From: JBGSTR01 sp963707135
Lineage (GTDB): Bacteria > Pseudomonadota > Gammaproteobacteria > Chromatiales > Chromatiaceae
DNA: 34,427 nucleotides
Reading direction: 5' to 3'
Assembly: GCA_963707135.1 (NCBI GenBank)
Contig: CAVPOY010000045.1
Location: forward strand, 1 to 34,427
The translations under genes were made by a program, and so were the position numbers. The notes under the pieces were generated by a model that was not told the origin of the DNA, made no database searches, and worked only from the letters and a program-made list of their open reading frames with translations. Each line of letters opens with the position of its first letter. Within the stretch, counting starts at the first letter, position 1. Positions 32,688-34,427 of the stretch are shown here, in pieces.

Positions 32688-34208
32688 TCAGTGGTAGTAG
32701 TCGGAACCGCGGATGTTCTCGTGGGCGATGCCCAGCTCCAGATCCTGCTGTTCGGGGAAAGCCTTGCGGTCGAGTCCCTGGCGCAGGATGGACTCGATGC
32801 TCTTGTAGCTGCAGGCGCCGAGGGTGAGCGCCCGCCGGCAGGCCGCCTCCAGGCGTTGCTCCCCGAAGCTCTTGCCCAGACGCATGATCCCGAGACAGGA
32901 GCGGAAGCCCTGCTGGGGATGAGCACGGCGCTCGAGGATGGTTTGCACCATCGAGGCGGTGGCCGGTCCGGTCCTCTCGGCCCAGCGGATGAGCCGTTGC
33001 GGGGTCCACTCGGCGTAGCCGCGATGGGAGGTAGGCATGTGCTCGGGCAACGTGGTGTGGCGGCCCTTGAGGTGAGAGCGCGGATGGCTGGCGACCCGTT
33101 GTCCTTTGTGGAAGCACTCCACGGTGCGTTCGCTGTAACGGGTCTCCAGGCTCTTCTTGACCCACTGATAGGGCACCGAGTAGTAGTGGCCCTCGACCTC
33201 GACGTGGTAGTCGATGTTGACCCGCACCTTTTTCCACTCGGCGAACTCGTAGGGCTGCGCGGGCAAGGGGCGCAGTGCCGGGCGGTCGAGCTGCTCGAAC
33301 AGCTCCCGACGGCTGCCTGGCAGCTTCTTGAAGGGACGGGTATTGAGCCGCTCAAGAAGGCGGGCGATTTCCCGATTCAACTCCGCGAGCGAGAAGCAGG
33401 TGCGGTGGCGCAGCACCGCCAGGATCCAGCGTTCGACCAGCAGCACGCCGGCCTCCGCCTTGGCCTTGTCACGCGGCTTTCGCACCCGCGCCGGCAGGAC
33501 CGCCACCCCATAGTGGCTGGCCAGATCGGCATAGGTGGGATTGAGGTCCGGCTCGTAGCGGTGGGCCTTGGAGACGCCGCTACGCAGGTTGTCCGGAACC
33601 AGCAGCTCGCTGACCCCGCCCAGGAACTCAAAGGCACGCACGTGCGAGCCGATCCAGTCGGGGAGCTGCTGGGTCCAGGTGGCCTCGGCGTAGGTGTAGC
33701 TGGAGGCCCCCAGAACGGCGACGAAGATCTGGGCCTGGCGGATCTCCCCGGTGCGCTGATCCACGACCTCGGCAGTCTGTCCGGCATAGTCGACGAACAG
33801 CTTCTCGCCGCCGCGGTGCTCCTGGCGCATCACCACGTCGAGCTTGCGCGTCCAGGCACGGTACTGGTCGCAGAACCAGCTGTACTGGAAACCCTCGGGG
33901 TGGGCAGCCTTGTACTCGTGCCACAACAGCGTGAGCGTCACGCCCTTGCGGCGCAGTTCGCGATGGACCTGGCTCCAGTCCGGAACCGCTCGCCCCGCGG
34001 TCGGCGCCACCGCCACCGGCGCAAAGAGCTTTTGCTCCAACGTGGCATCGTCCAGAGCAGCGGCAGCAGGCCACTGCAGCCCCGCTTCCGCGAACCGCAG
34101 CAGGTAGTCCGACACCGTCGGTCTGCTGATCTGACAACTGCGGGCAATGCGGCGGTTCGTCTGACCGCCCTCGAACTTCAACCTCAGGACTTCTTTGACT
34201 TTACGCAT
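32688..34208 (-). CDS. istA: IS21-family transposase IstA
   Basis: 506 residues from ATG 34208 (MRKVKEVLRLKFEGGQTNRR), chosen because GAGG is six bases upstream and the family commonly starts MRKxKEVLRLK; ATG 34229 is an alternative. N-terminal helix-turn-helix (NRRIARSCQISRPTVSDYLL). DDE integrase core: Asp in LFVDYAGQTAEVV, Asp in LLVPDNLRSGVSK, Glu in KAKAEAGVLLVERW. C-terminal beta-barrel with VEGHYYSVPYQWV. Intact. Confidence 0.94.
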   Translation of the reverse strand: MRKVKEVLRLKFEGGQTNRRIARSCQISRPTVSDYLLRFAEAGLQWPAAAALDDATLEQKLFAPVAVAPTAGRAVPDWSQVHRELRRKGVTLTLLWHEYKAAHPEGFQYSWFCDQYRAWTRKLDVVMRQEHRGGEKLFVDYAGQTAEVVDQRTGEIRQAQIFVAVLGASSYTYAEATWTQQLPDWIGSHVRAFEFLGGVSELLVPDNLRSGVSKAHRYEPDLNPTYADLASHYGVAVLPARVRKPRDKAKAEAGVLLVERWILAVLRHRTCFSLAELNREIARLLERLNTRPFKKLPGSRRELFEQLDRPALRPLPAQPYEFAEWKKVRVNIDYHVEVEGHYYSVPYQWVKKSLETRYSERTVECFHKGQRVASHPRSHLKGRHTTLPEHMPTSHRGYAEWTPQRLIRWAERTGPATASMVQTILERRAHPQQGFRSCLGIMRLGKSFGEQRLEAACRRALTLGACSYKSIESILRQGLDRKAFPEQQDLELGIAHENIRGSDYYH

Positions 34209-34316
34209 GGATAACCTCACTGCCGGCATCTGACCCTTCCTCAAGCGGGGAGAAAACGGGCCAGGATACGGTTGAGTTATCCCGCGTCAGAATCGCTCCA
34301 GATCCCCTCTGCGAGG

Positions 34317-34415
34317 GGTGGCAGACTTCACCGGAATCGGTGGCAGCCTTGGCGTGGAATCAGCGGCAGGCTTGCCGTGGAAAGGGTGGCAGCTTTGCTA
34401 CGGAATCCGTGGCAG
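34317..34415 (-). repeat. Right-end IstA-type binding repeats, five copies
   Basis: GGTGGCAG-like units start at 34317, 34339, 34362 (AGCGGCAG), 34385 and 34408 (CGTGGCAG), 22-23 bases apart, inverted relative to the left set. Confidence 0.85.
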
Positions 34416-34427
34416 ACTTCGTCCGGA

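Larger units (their letters stand above)
31776..34427 (-). mobile_element. IS21-family insertion sequence (right tip just beyond the window)
   Basis: An istA-istB pair framed by arrays of related repeats in inverted orientation: left 31798-31875, right 34317-34415. Alignment of the two ends, anchored on TCTGCCAC, puts the left tip near TGTGTGCGG (31776) and the right tip about ten bases outside the window. The 31670-31775 stretch before it holds no gene. Confidence 0.85.

Noticed and set aside
31798..34415. Regular repeats as a possible CRISPR array
   Set aside because: Only eight bases are conserved, copies are inverted at the two ends and frame istA-istB; they are IS21 terminal repeats.
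26650..34427. Search for a second copy of the tRNA-Gly 3' end (attR)
   Set aside because: No repeat of the TTCGAGTCTCGTTTCCCG segment was seen; the far end of the island, if any, is outside the window.

Overview
The window is GC-rich DNA from a gammaproteobacterium. The conserved blocks recC-recB-recD and uvrY-(UDG)-uvrC-pgsA-tRNA-Gly, a two-domain polyphosphate:AMP phosphotransferase, and an integron integrase with a long N-terminal extension suggest a purple-sulfur-bacterium-like (Chromatiales) host. The genus is an inference; no rRNA is present.

Layout. (1) 1-1650, minus strand: a transglutaminase-like protease followed by a partial N-formylglutamate amidohydrolase-like gene, abutting a decayed REP-associated tyrosine transposase (RAYT). 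(2) 1779-3350: an IS110-family transposase followed by about 550 bases of hairpin-rich non-coding DNA. (3) 3353-10835: a chromosomal integron. A divergent integrase gene (9422-10835, one frameshift) faces a cassette array on the minus strand. In transcription order the array holds a TIR-domain gene (cut by an IS4-like element), a four-helix DUF4239 membrane protein, hicAB (hicA broken), a brnT-antitoxin pair and a small DUF3955-like membrane protein. Four attC sites are visible. One of them is split by a 680-base group IIC intron that has no reverse transcriptase gene. (4) 11044-13581, minus: polyphosphate:AMP phosphotransferase, an acyl-CoA thioesterase and the 3' remnant of an acyl-CoA synthetase gene. 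(5) 13810-22515, plus: recC, recB (two +1 frameshifts), recD, overlapping as one operon. (6) 22728-26649, plus: uvrY/gacA, a family 5 uracil-DNA glycosylase, uvrC, pgsA and tRNA-Gly(GCC) with its own promoter. (7) 26729-34427: an island-like stretch beside the tRNA. It contains a tyrosine recombinase lacking one catalytic Arg, a membrane-anchored Mrr-type nuclease, an IS630 element, an operon of three small unrecognised acidic proteins, and an IS21 element reaching the right edge.

How it works together. Integron cassettes here are mostly toxin-antitoxin or defence-like (TIR, HicAB, BrnT). The integron has been attacked repeatedly: integrase frameshift, IS insertion in the first cassette, intron insertion in an attC, and mutation of hicA. 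The most interesting local event is the intron insertion. It removed the hicB stop codon, which the attC supplied, so HicB now reads 32 codons into antisense intron sequence. The housekeeping block 11-26.6 kb deals with DNA repair, phospholipid synthesis and polyphosphate metabolism. It is bounded on one side by the integron and on the other by a tRNA-linked island whose Mrr nuclease and three-gene operon were originally divergent neighbours separated by about 180 bases.
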